17,208 bases of DNA from contig DLVV01000417.1 in assembly GCA_003445035.1 (NCBI GenBank), positions 1-17,208 of the forward strand, in the 5' to 3' direction. A program made the translations under genes and the position numbers. The DNA comes from Planctomycetaceae bacterium (lineage in GTDB: Bacteria > Planctomycetota > Planctomycetia > Planctomycetales > Planctomycetaceae). A model generated the notes under the pieces. It saw only the letters and a list, made by a program, of their open reading frames with translations, was not told the DNA's origin and ran no database searches. Within the stretch, counting starts at the first letter, position 1. Every line of letters starts with the position of its first letter. Positions 6,758-15,200 of the stretch are shown here, piece after piece.

Positions 6758-8122
6758 GTGCACCACAATCGAACCGAACATGGCTCGGGTGATCTGGGCC
6801 GCCGCGAAGCGCTACAGGTCGGGTTTTCCGGGTTTTTGGGGCTGGGACTGGCCGACGTGCTGGCGGATCGGGGATCGGCTGCGCCGAAGCTGTCTCGTGG
6901 CCGAGTTCGCTCCGTGGTGTTGGTGTTCCTGACCGGGGCTCCGGCTCACCAGGACATGTGGGATCTGAAACCCGAGGGCCCCTCATCGACGCGTGGCGAG
7001 TTCCGTCCGGTGGCCACCAATGTTCCCGGCGTGGAGATTGGCCCTCACATGCCCGGGATGGCCAAGTTGGCTGACAAGTACGCCATCGTTCGCTCGATGC
7101 GGCACTCGATTCCCTCTCACGAACTGGGCACGCACCGGATGTTGACGGGGATCAACAAGGAGCCACCCGGAGCGACTCACATGGCCAGCCGCAACGACTG
7201 GCCCTGCTTCTCTGCCGGATTGCAGTACCTGAGACCCAATGCCGAGGGACGGCCCCAGGGGATCATGTTGCCGACATACCTGAACAACGGGTACGGGTTT
7301 TGTGGTCAGACGGCCGGGTTCCTGGGAGCCGATTACGACCCGTGGCACGTGATCAAGGATCCCAACGGCAAGAACTTTCATGTCGATGAACTGGAGTTTC
7401 GGCCCGGACTGAGCGTGGGACGCCTGACCGATCGTCAGCGATTGCTGCAGAGCATCGACTCGCAACGTGCGGCACTTGCCGAGAGTCAGCAGGTCAGTGA
7501 CCTGTCCCGGCGGATGCAACAGGCCCACAACATCCTGGTCGATGGTGGCCTGAGGGATTCGTTTGACATTGCCCGGGAATCTGATGAGACCCGCGATCGT
7601 TACGGGCGACACACGTTCGGGCAGTCGATGCTCCTGGCACGGAGACTGGTGGAGTCGGAGATGCCGATTGTCCAGGTCAACGTGGGGCACATGAACAAGT
7701 GGGACACCCACGCAAACAACTTCAAGCGATTGGGATCGGATTTGCTGCCGCCATTCGAGAAGGGGCTGTCGTCGCTGGTGACGGATCTCAGTGATCGAGG
7801 GCTGCTTGATGAGACATTGATCGTGGTGACCGGCGAGTTTGGCCGAACTCCCAAGATCAACAAGGACGCCGGTCGGGATCACTGGTCACGCGTGTTCTCG
7901 GCCGTGTTCATCGGCGGTGGCATCCAGGGTGGCCAGGTGATTGGAGCCAGCGACAAGATGGCGTCGGATCCCGTGACGCGGGCGTACTACCCGGCCGACA
8001 TGGGCGCCACCATCTACTCGGCGCTGGGCCTGGATCCCTCCAGTCAGATCGTCGATCGCCTCCGCCGACCTCACCAGTTGAACAAGGGTGAGGTGATTGC
8101 TCCGCTTTACGGTGCCGGCTAA
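6758..8122 (+). CDS. DUF1501 protein 1 (Tat-exported, alkaline-phosphatase-like superfamily)
   Basis: A 454-residue protein starting at GTG. Residues 15-32 (RREALQ then a glycine-rich hydrophobic run) form a Tat-type twin-arginine leader. DUF1501 belongs to the alkaline phosphatase/sulfatase-like clan, and its hallmark blocks are present in order. The first metal-site-like block is GAPAHQDMWDLKP (60-72), a departure from the usual GGPSHxDTxDPKP. It is followed by WDTH in the middle, GEFGRTP near 355, and GRDHW soon after. Family members are exported proteins of unknown substrate that usually sit beside DUF1549/DUF1553 cytochromes; here no such partner adjoins it, and the upstream neighbour is the DUF4091 gene (102-base gap). 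It ends with LYGAG rather than the GEPIAEL tail of the next gene. Hydrolysis of a phosphate or sulfate ester is a family-level guess only. Confidence 0.9.
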   Translation: MHHNRTEHGSGDLGRREALQVGFSGFLGLGLADVLADRGSAAPKLSRGRVRSVVLVFLTGAPAHQDMWDLKPEGPSSTRGEFRPVATNVPGVEIGPHMPGMAKLADKYAIVRSMRHSIPSHELGTHRMLTGINKEPPGATHMASRNDWPCFSAGLQYLRPNAEGRPQGIMLPTYLNNGYGFCGQTAGFLGADYDPWHVIKDPNGKNFHVDELEFRPGLSVGRLTDRQRLLQSIDSQRAALAESQQVSDLSRRMQQAHNILVDGGLRDSFDIARESDETRDRYGRHTFGQSMLLARRLVESEMPIVQVNVGHMNKWDTHANNFKRLGSDLLPPFEKGLSSLVTDLSDRGLLDETLIVVTGEFGRTPKINKDAGRDHWSRVFSAVFIGGGIQGGQVIGASDKMASDPVTRAYYPADMGATIYSALGLDPSSQIVDRLRRPHQLNKGEVIAPLYGAG

Positions 8123-8148
8123 ACCTCGCCGACTTTGGCGGAAGCACG

Positions 8149-8185
8149 CCGCCGTGGCAATGAGAGTGCACTTGAGGCGGTTTTT
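8149..8185 (+). terminator. Possible intrinsic terminator between the tandem DUF1501 genes
   Basis: CCGCC (8149-8153) pairs with GGCGG (8176-8180), and the adjoining GTG (8154-8156) pairs with CAC (8169-8171) with a 4-base bulge. TTTTT (8181-8185) follows directly. It begins 27 bases after the stop of the first DUF1501 gene. The loop is long and the stem is interrupted, so termination may be weak. Confidence 0.3.
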
Positions 8186-8243
8186 GGGCAGCGGGAAGCC
8201 GTGTGCATCGAGGAGCCCGAAATGATGGGCGGCCGCAGTCAAG

Positions 8244-8251
8244 AGAGGGAG
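8244..8251 (+). promoter_or_regulatory. Ribosome binding site deciding the start of the second DUF1501 gene
   Basis: AGAGGGAG ends 5 bases before GTG at 8257. The longer frame from GTG at 8203 has no such site and would put the twin-arginine leader about 30 residues in. Confidence 0.6.
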
Positions 8252-8256
8252 TTGTC

Positions 8257-9648
8257 GTGGGACGGCAGATCCTGAGCCCTGGAGCGATTGGACGGCGCGA
8301 GTTTCTTCGGGTCGGCATGGCCGGACTGGGCGGCCTGGGCTTGGCGGATCTGCTGCGGTTGCAGGACCGGGCGCCGGCGGCAGGTCGTCCTCGCCGAGAT
8401 ACGGCCTGCATCCTGGTCTGGCTGGACGGGGGGCCGAGCCATCTGGACACCTATGACTTGAAACCCGAAGTGCCGGCGGAGTTTCGCGGGCCGTTCCAGC
8501 CGATTCGTACCCGGGTGCCGGGCCTGGACATCTGCGAACTGTTGCCACGGCATGCCGGGCTGGCCGACAAGTTCACGCTGATTCGCTCGTGCACTCACAC
8601 CGCTGCCGACCATGCGATGGGTGCCCAGTACATGCTCAGCGGCCGTACGTCACGCGGCCCGAACGGTCTCGAGCCGAACAAGCGTTTTCCGGATCTTGGC
8701 ACGATCATCAAGTGGGCGGGCCCGTCGGGCCGCAATGGGTTGCCCAATTACGTGGGGGTTCCGCGTCGCCAGGAGTCGGCAGGTCCGGGTTACCTCGGCA
8801 CGGCGTACGAACCCTTTGAAGTGCGAGCCAATCCCAACAAGCCCGACTTCGAGGTTCCGAACCTGGGCCTGCCATCCGGCCGCACCGTGCGGCTTCACGA
8901 TCGCATGGCGCTATTGCGGAGATTCGATGCCACTCGGCGGGACCTGGATCAGCGAGGCCTGATGAAGGCCATGGACAGCTACGACCAGGAAGCGGTCCGA
9001 CTGTTGACCGGTGGCCAGGCAAGGAAGGCCTTTGATCTGAGCCGGGTCGATCCTCGCGAGCGCGACCGGTACGGCCGCAGTTACGTCGGGCAGAATCTGC
9101 TGCTGGCCCGGCGGCTGGTCGAGGCGGGGATCACGTTCGTCCATGCCGACGGGAGAAACTTTGCCGACGTCGCTCCCGGCATCCAGTCGGACTGGGATGA
9201 TCACGCGGGCTTCCCTTGCAACATCTTCGAGGCGATGGAGAAGCGGCTTCCGTGGTTCGACCAGGCCATTTCGGCATTGATCGAAGACCTTTACGACCGC
9301 GGACTCGATAAGCGAGTGCTGGTGGTTGTGACCGGGGAATTTGGCCGCACGCCGCGAATCCATCTCAAGCCCAATCAGAAAACCAAGGTGATGCAGGCGG
9401 GGCGAGAGCACTGGTCGAAGGCCATGAGCATGCTGGTCTCAGGAGGCGGACTCGCCATGGGGCAAGTGATCGGCTCGACGACGGCTCGCGGCGAAATGCC
9501 CAAGGAGCGGCCGCTTCGACCCGGGGATCTGCTGGCCACGGTGTACCATCACCTGGGGATCGACACCTCCCGGGAGTACCTTGACCGCAGGGGCCGGCCG
9601 CTGCCGATCCTGACGGATGGGGAGCCGATCGCAGAACTTCTCGGCTAG
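8257..9648 (+). CDS. DUF1501 protein 2 (Tat-exported)
   Basis: A 463-residue protein starting at GTG. Twin arginines at 13-14 (GRREFLRVG) precede a glycine-rich hydrophobic segment to about residue 34, a Tat-type leader. Family blocks in order: GGPSHLDTYDLKP at 58-70, RDRYG near 268-272, WDDH near 315, GEFGRTP near 364, and GREHW. It ends with GEPIAELLG. The last 50 residues (KERP, PGDL, the YLDRRGRP block, GEPIAEL) match the minus-strand DUF1501 protein at 15400 much more closely than its tandem neighbour. The two tandem genes therefore belong to different DUF1501 subgroups rather than arising by a recent local duplication. It is convergent with the Rieske gene, 76 bases away. Function and substrate are unknown. 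Confidence 0.9.
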   Translation: MGRQILSPGAIGRREFLRVGMAGLGGLGLADLLRLQDRAPAAGRPRRDTACILVWLDGGPSHLDTYDLKPEVPAEFRGPFQPIRTRVPGLDICELLPRHAGLADKFTLIRSCTHTAADHAMGAQYMLSGRTSRGPNGLEPNKRFPDLGTIIKWAGPSGRNGLPNYVGVPRRQESAGPGYLGTAYEPFEVRANPNKPDFEVPNLGLPSGRTVRLHDRMALLRRFDATRRDLDQRGLMKAMDSYDQEAVRLLTGGQARKAFDLSRVDPRERDRYGRSYVGQNLLLARRLVEAGITFVHADGRNFADVAPGIQSDWDDHAGFPCNIFEAMEKRLPWFDQAISALIEDLYDRGLDKRVLVVVTGEFGRTPRIHLKPNQKTKVMQAGREHWSKAMSMLVSGGGLAMGQVIGSTTARGEMPKERPLRPGDLLATVYHHLGIDTSREYLDRRGRPLPILTDGEPIAELLG

Positions 9649-9724
9649 CAGAGGGCGAGTCCATCGCCGCCGCCTGGTGCCGTCGAGGACTGATGCTCTG
9701 CACGTCGCGCGTGAAGCCAGGTCG

Positions 9725-10897
9725 TCATTTCACCTGGAAGTCGGCGTGGAGGAGCCGGTGAAAGTGAAGCATCGGGGCTTCGAATCCAGGGGCATACACG
9801 CCCTGCTCGTACACCCCCGAGTTGAGTCCGACCTGGACTCGATGACAGATCTCGATGTCTTCCTGCTGCACCTGGTCGGAGGCTGTCAGCGACTGTTCCA
9901 GGAACTCGGTTTCCGGAGGACCCTCGTGGTAATAGTCGAAAACGATGAGACAGCGGTCAGCAGAGAGCGGAATGACGGTATTCGTGTCCATCCAGGGCCC
10001 GTACCGATTGATCATGAAGTTGGGGTAAACCCACGCGTAGTCGGCATGCTGGCCGACTCGCTGAGGAAAGTCTCCCTTCGAATCGTCCCCCGGTGATGAT
10101 GCGGCCCGGCAGGATTGCAGCGACCATCGTTGGCCAATGGTGCTGTCGTAGGACGCAATATCCAGTTGGCCGGTCAACCCGGGATGCACGTGCGCCACGT
10201 GGTATCCACCGTCCAGGTAATTGTCCACGAACACCTTCCAGTTGCAGTCGACCCGGTAAGTGGCCCGGCGAACAAACTGGAGTTTCTCGAAAGGGTCATC
10301 CGCAAAGGCGTCGAGCAGGGGGGCGAGTTCCGCGGCCAGCGGAGTCGCGGGGATGCCGAAGTGCAGGGCAATCAGCGGTCCCCACTGGTTGACCGTGATG
10401 GGTTTCAGGTCGAGGTCACGTTCCTTCAGGGACTGGAGTGCACCGGCCAGCGGTGCCTTGGTGAGCGTGCCCTGGCGATCGTAGGTCCAGCCGTGATACG
10501 GGCAGACAAACTGTTCGGTTGTGCCCTCGCCCGAAGCCACGCACGTTCCATGATGAGAGCAGACGTTGTAGAAGGCCCGCGGTGCACCCTCGTCGTCGAG
10601 AACAACGACGTACGGCCGTCGCAGGAAGGTGCCACTGAAGTAATCTCCCGGCTTCCGCAGTTGATCCCGTCGCCCGACGAAAAGCCACTGTTTCGAGAAA
10701 ACGGAATCCTCTTCCAGTTCGAGGAATGATTGCGAGGTGTACCAGGATGCCGGGGGAGTCGCGGCCTTCTCGATCGGATCGTCTGATCGAAACCGTTGGA
10801 TCTCCTCTAACAGGATGAGGTCCTGTTGCATTGAGCGGGCCCCTGTTGTGACATGGGCCGGACCGTCTTCGATGTCACGTGGCGGAACCGGCGTCAC
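9725..10897 (-). CDS. Rieske non-heme iron oxygenase, choline monooxygenase-like
   Basis: A 390-residue cytoplasmic protein without signal peptide, the usual length for the alpha subunit of a ring-hydroxylating-type oxygenase. The Rieske [2Fe-2S] ligands are C113-S-H115 and C132-P-Y-H135, with 16 residues between the pairs. The mononuclear iron site is in residues 223-241 (VDNYLDGGYHVAHVHPGL), with H233 and H238 as predicted ligands and D347 (in EDIEICHRVQ) as the likely third. The DNYLDGGYHV block and the C-terminal HFHRLL are typical of the choline/quaternary-amine monooxygenase branch. Oxidation or demethylation of a methylated or hydroxylated small molecule is likely; the substrate is not shown. 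The GTG at 10897 overlaps the upstream DUF1501 stop (GTGA). An internal ATG at 10831, with AGGGG upstream, is an alternative start. No ferredoxin or reductase gene is in the window, so electrons must come from a partner encoded elsewhere. Confidence 0.92.
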   Translation of the reverse strand: MTPVPPRDIEDGPAHVTTGARSMQQDLILLEEIQRFRSDDPIEKAATPPASWYTSQSFLELEEDSVFSKQWLFVGRRDQLRKPGDYFSGTFLRRPYVVVLDDEGAPRAFYNVCSHHGTCVASGEGTTEQFVCPYHGWTYDRQGTLTKAPLAGALQSLKERDLDLKPITVNQWGPLIALHFGIPATPLAAELAPLLDAFADDPFEKLQFVRRATYRVDCNWKVFVDNYLDGGYHVAHVHPGLTGQLDIASYDSTIGQRWSLQSCRAASSPGDDSKGDFPQRVGQHADYAWVYPNFMINRYGPWMDTNTVIPLSADRCLIVFDYYHEGPPETEFLEQSLTASDQVQQEDIEICHRVQVGLNSGVYEQGVYAPGFEAPMLHFHRLLHADFQVK

Positions 10898-12288
10898 GCG
10901 ATCACGTCGTGAATCACCTCGCCGTGTACGTCGGTCAGTCGGAAGTCGCGACCGGCGTGGCGATAGGTCAGTCGCTCGTGATCGATGCCGAGCAGATGAA
11001 GCATCGTGGCGTTCAGGTCGTGGGTGTGGACGGTGTCGCGGTCGGCCAGGATGCCGTGTTCGTCGGAGGTACCGTGGACGAGTCCACCCCGGATTCCGCC
11101 GCCGGCCATCCAGGAAGAGAAACAGAAGTTGTGGTGTTCACGGCCGGCGTGGTTGGCGTTGGTGTTGAACGGAGTCCGGCCAAACTCGGTTGTCCACACG
11201 ACCAGTGTCCGGTCCAGCATGCCGCGTTGTTTCAGATCGGTGAGCAGGCCGGCGATCGGACGGTCGATCGCTCCAGCGAGCCGGGCGTGGTCGGCCATGT
11301 TGCCGTGCGAGTCCCAGTTGCTGTTGGAGCCGACATCGATCAGTTCCAGGAACCGAACCCCGCGTTCGGCCAGCCGTCGGGCTACCAGACACTGCCAGCC
11401 AAATCCGCTGGTTGCCCCACGCTCCAGCCCGTAAAGCTTCAGCGTGGCTTCGGTTTCCCCGGACAGATCAAAGGCCTCGGGGGCTTCCCGCTGCATGCCG
11501 AATGCGGTTTCAAACGATCGGATCCTCGCATCGAGCGACTGGTCGGCCGCGCGGGTTTTTCGGTGGGCGCGATTCAGGCGAGCCAGCAGGTCCAGTTCCA
11601 TCTTCTGCAGTTCCGGCCGGGCCACACGGGGCCGGATGTTGGGGAGTGGGTTTTTGCCAGGCACGACCTGCGTTCCCTGGTGACATCCCGGCAGAAAATC
11701 GCTGCCCCAGGTCTGTGCGCCGGCGTACGGGGCCGCGGGTGCCAGCACCATGAAGGACGGAAGATTCCGGTTCTCGGTTCCCAGTCCGTAACTCACCCAC
11801 GAACCGGCACTTGGTCGGGCAAATTGTGCGGATCCGGTGTGTGCGGCCAGCGTGGCCTTGTCGTGCCCGTCGCTTTCGCAGTGCATCGCGTTGAACACGC
11901 AGATGTCATCGATCACGGATCCCAATTGCGGGAACAGGTCGCTGACCCAGGTGCCGCTTTCTCCGTACTGCTGAAAGGCCCAGCGGGGCTTGATCAGGTA
12001 CCGCCGGAATTCTCCGGACTTGTTGAGCCAGCGAGAGGCCGTGACCGACTTGCCGTGATCTGCTGCCAGTTGCGGCCGGTGATTGAACGTGTCGATGTGT
12101 GACACGCCGCCGGTCGAGTAGAGAAATATCACCCGGTCGGCCTTCGCCTCATGATGACCGTGACGGGCACCAAGCGGATTGCGAGGTGCGGCCTGCAGGT
12201 CGCTCCACAAGCCCGACAGGGCGACGCTGCCGAAGCCACCGGACGCGCGGTGCAGGAACTCTCGGCGTGTGGTGGAGACAAGGTTCAT
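10894..12288 (-). CDS. DUF1501 protein 3 (partner of the PSCyt/DUF1553 protein)
   Basis: A 464-residue protein with a Tat-type leader: TTRREFLHR (twin arginines 8-9), then a small-residue hydrophobic run to about residue 27. Blocks in order: GGVSHIDTF at 60-68, WDSH at 325-328, TEFGRTP at 367-373, and AGREHH at 381-386. It ends with the IDHERLTYRHAGRDFRLTDV block typical of DUF1501 proteins encoded just after DUF1549/DUF1553 genes. The ATG at 12288 is preferred; an in-frame TTG at 12300 overlaps the upstream TGA (TTGA) and is also possible. It is the third gene of a minus-strand operon and its stop overlaps the Rieske start. It probably acts in the periplasm together with the cytochrome protein; the reaction is not known for the family. 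Confidence 0.9.
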   Translation of the reverse strand: MNLVSTTRREFLHRASGGFGSVALSGLWSDLQAAPRNPLGARHGHHEAKADRVIFLYSTGGVSHIDTFNHRPQLAADHGKSVTASRWLNKSGEFRRYLIKPRWAFQQYGESGTWVSDLFPQLGSVIDDICVFNAMHCESDGHDKATLAAHTGSAQFARPSAGSWVSYGLGTENRNLPSFMVLAPAAPYAGAQTWGSDFLPGCHQGTQVVPGKNPLPNIRPRVARPELQKMELDLLARLNRAHRKTRAADQSLDARIRSFETAFGMQREAPEAFDLSGETEATLKLYGLERGATSGFGWQCLVARRLAERGVRFLELIDVGSNSNWDSHGNMADHARLAGAIDRPIAGLLTDLKQRGMLDRTLVVWTTEFGRTPFNTNANHAGREHHNFCFSSWMAGGGIRGGLVHGTSDEHGILADRDTVHTHDLNATMLHLLGIDHERLTYRHAGRDFRLTDVHGEVIHDVIA

Positions 12289-12296
12289 CAATCGGC

Positions 12297-15200
12297 TCAA
12301 TCGACGTAAAGGAACGCGTTGCTGGTCAACAACACCCGCATCAGTGCTGACCAGGCGGCAGGGTTCCGTTCCGGGGCAACGTGTGATTTCGACAGTTTCT
12401 GTTGGTAACCGGCCACGAAGGCAATGGCGTCTTTCAATTGCGGGCTTGCGGGAAGTCGGCCGTGGGCCAATTCGAATGCCACGCGGACCCGGGTTTCGTT
12501 GTCCCTGTGAGAAGACAGCAGCCGTTTGGCAAGACCTTCGGCCTGCGCGTGAACGAACGGCGAATTCATCAGGTAAAGGGCCTGCGTGGGAGTCGTTGTG
12601 GGCTGCCGCGATGCCACACTCTGGTTCGGATCGGCAGCGTCGAACAGGGCCAGGTACGGATGGCGGCGGTTTCGCTGCACCATCAGGTAGACGCTGCGGT
12701 GATTTGAGTCGTAGATCGCGTGGAACGGGTGGTGGATGGTGAATCCCCAGGTGTGCACCGGCGGGAACGGATGTGCCTGTGGAACCGACCGGTCAAGATG
12801 TCCGCCGAGCACCAGCATCGCATCGCGGATCGATTCGGCGTCGAGTGGACGCCTGGCATACCGCCAGTACCAGCGATTCTCTGGATCGATCCGAAGATTG
12901 TGGTCGTCATCGTCACTGGCCAACTGGTACGTGTGAGAGTCCATGATCCACCGGTGCAGGGACTTCACCGACCAGCCGGATGCGATGAATCGGTCGGCCA
13001 GCCAGTCCAGAAGTCGTGGATGAGAGGGGCGTTCTCCGCGAGCACCAAAGTCGCTGGGAGTCGAGACCAGGCCCTGTCCGAAGTGCCATCTCCAGACCCG
13101 ATTGACGAACACGCGTGCCGTCAACGGATTCGTGCGGCGAGTGATCCACCCGGCCAATTCCAGTCGGCCGCTGCCCGTCGCATTTGCCGGCAGTTGGTCA
13201 CCACCGAGGACCTCGAGGAATCGGCGGGGCGTTTCTTTCCCGAGCCGGTGCGGATCACCGCGGAGTTGGATGCGGGCGTTGACCGGCGTTGCTTCGCTGA
13301 CTCCGTAGGCCACCTCGTAGGCCGACTGTGCCGCTCGGGCTTGCCGCTGGCCGGTCAGTGACTCGATCTCTTTTGCGATCGCGATCTTCTGTTTCGCGGC
13401 ACCGGGGACCTTGGTCTTGAGCATCACAGTTTGGCTGCCGGGGGCTGCGAACGGCTCGTCCTGCAGACCGATGTTGTCGAGATCCCGAGAACAGGCCGGG
13501 CCGTTGACGTGTCCAGTGGCGTCGCAGATGAAACAGTTGGCGACCCCGTCCCAGCCGCGGCCGACCGACTTGTCCTGGAAGGTCACCAGATCGTCCCGTG
13601 TGCCGACGACGCCGGAATACGTCTTCTTCGCAGGGTCGATCGTGAGTCGCAGCGTGTACCAGGTGCCGGGAATGATTCGACGAATTGTCTCCCACTTCCT
13701 CCCGTTGCGGATCGCGAACCTGGTGGCTGTAGCACTGCACTCGACGGCTAACGACTGCACCACGCCCCGTCCGAGATAAAATCGGAACGCGCCTTTTTCA
13801 GACGATCCCGCGACGGAACGGAAGTCCACGGTGAAGTGCATCAACTGACCGGGTATGGCCTTCAGCCCATCCTTGAAGACGTAACGAAGACCATCGGTGG
13901 GCTTGCCGCTGCCGATCCTCACGCCCAGCGAACCCTGCGGATGGACATGATGGAACGGGCTTTGCGCTTCGTTGGTGATTTCGATCGGACCGGCGCAGAC
14001 CCACGGTGTGCCGGGGCGGGTTCCGGATTTCTGCGATTCAAAACCCAGGTCGACACCACCAGCCAGCCAGTCCGAATCGAGTTTCACCCGGCGGCGTTTG
14101 AGACTCGACAGTCTGGTGTCCAGACGTGCGAGTTCCGCGGCCCTGGCCTTTTCCAGGACGGCGACCTGCTGGGGCGGAACCATTGGTGGAAAATGGGCGG
14201 GACGTTTTTGCTCTTCCCCGCCGGGAAATGCCCATCTCGTGCTTTGCAGGATGCCATACAGCGCGTAGTAGTCGGCCGCAGAAACCGGATCGTACTTGTG
14301 GTCATGGCACCTTGCACAACCCAGCGAGAGTCCCAGCAGAGAACGGCCGACGGAGTCAATCACGTCGGCGAAATCGAGGTACTGGTAGTCGGGAGACGCC
14401 TTGTAGCCGTAACGCTTTCCGATGGCGAGAAATCCGGTTGCTGCAACCTGGCTGGCGTACCGGTCCGGATCGTCCGTAGCGGTACGGCGAGCCAGGATGT
14501 CACCGGCAATCTGCTCACGCACGAACTGATCGAACGGCATATCGTGATTGAAGGCCCCGATCACCCAGTCCCGGTACTTGTACGCTTCACGCACGGGATA
14601 GTCGGCCCCGTCTCCTGCGGTGTCGGCGTAGCGGGCGACATCCAGCCAGTGCCGACCCCAGCGTTCCCCGTATGCCGGGGATGCGAGCAGTCGTTTCACG
14701 ACCGTTCCGAAGGCCCGGGGCGAGTCGTCTTTCAGGAAGGCGGCGATTTCGGTTGGAGTCGGTGGGAGCCCGGTCAGGTCGAAGGTGGCCCGGCGGATCA
14801 GGGTTCGCCTGTCGGCGACGCCGACTGGATTGAGCCCCCGTTTCTGCAGCCGCTCACGCACGAAGGCGTCGATGGGACCGCGCCGCCAGTCGGGGTCCGA
14901 GACTTTCGGAATGGCGGGAGAGGCAATTGGCTGCAACGACCAGAAATCTTGCGCCTGTTCCAGGCTCATCCGCTTCGGCGAGGGTGGCCCGGTGGCCAAG
15001 GTTCGTGGGTCGAAAGCCCCGAGCTGAACCCACTTCGTCAGGTCCGCGATTTCGTTCGTCGAGAGTTTTCCTGCCGGGGGCATCTTCAAGGAAGGGTCCG
15101 AATGGCTGACGGCCTTGAGCAGAAGGCTGTCCCGGACCTTGCCGGGAACGATCGACGTTCCTCGCTCTCCTCCCCGGGCCCAGCCGGCACGCGAGTCCAG

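Noticed and set aside
6983..7882. 299-residue open frame on the minus strand within DUF1501 protein 1
   Set aside because: Antisense shadow with no domain or ribosome binding site.
9649..9724. Small hairpins (9654-9668 and 9701-9713) between convergent genes, considered as a two-way terminator
   Set aside because: Stems of 4-5 pairs without T-tracts are too weak to call.
10879..12102. 407-residue open frame on the plus strand, antisense to DUF1501 protein 3
   Set aside because: Composition typical of an antisense shadow in GC-rich DNA; DUF1501 motifs are on the other strand.
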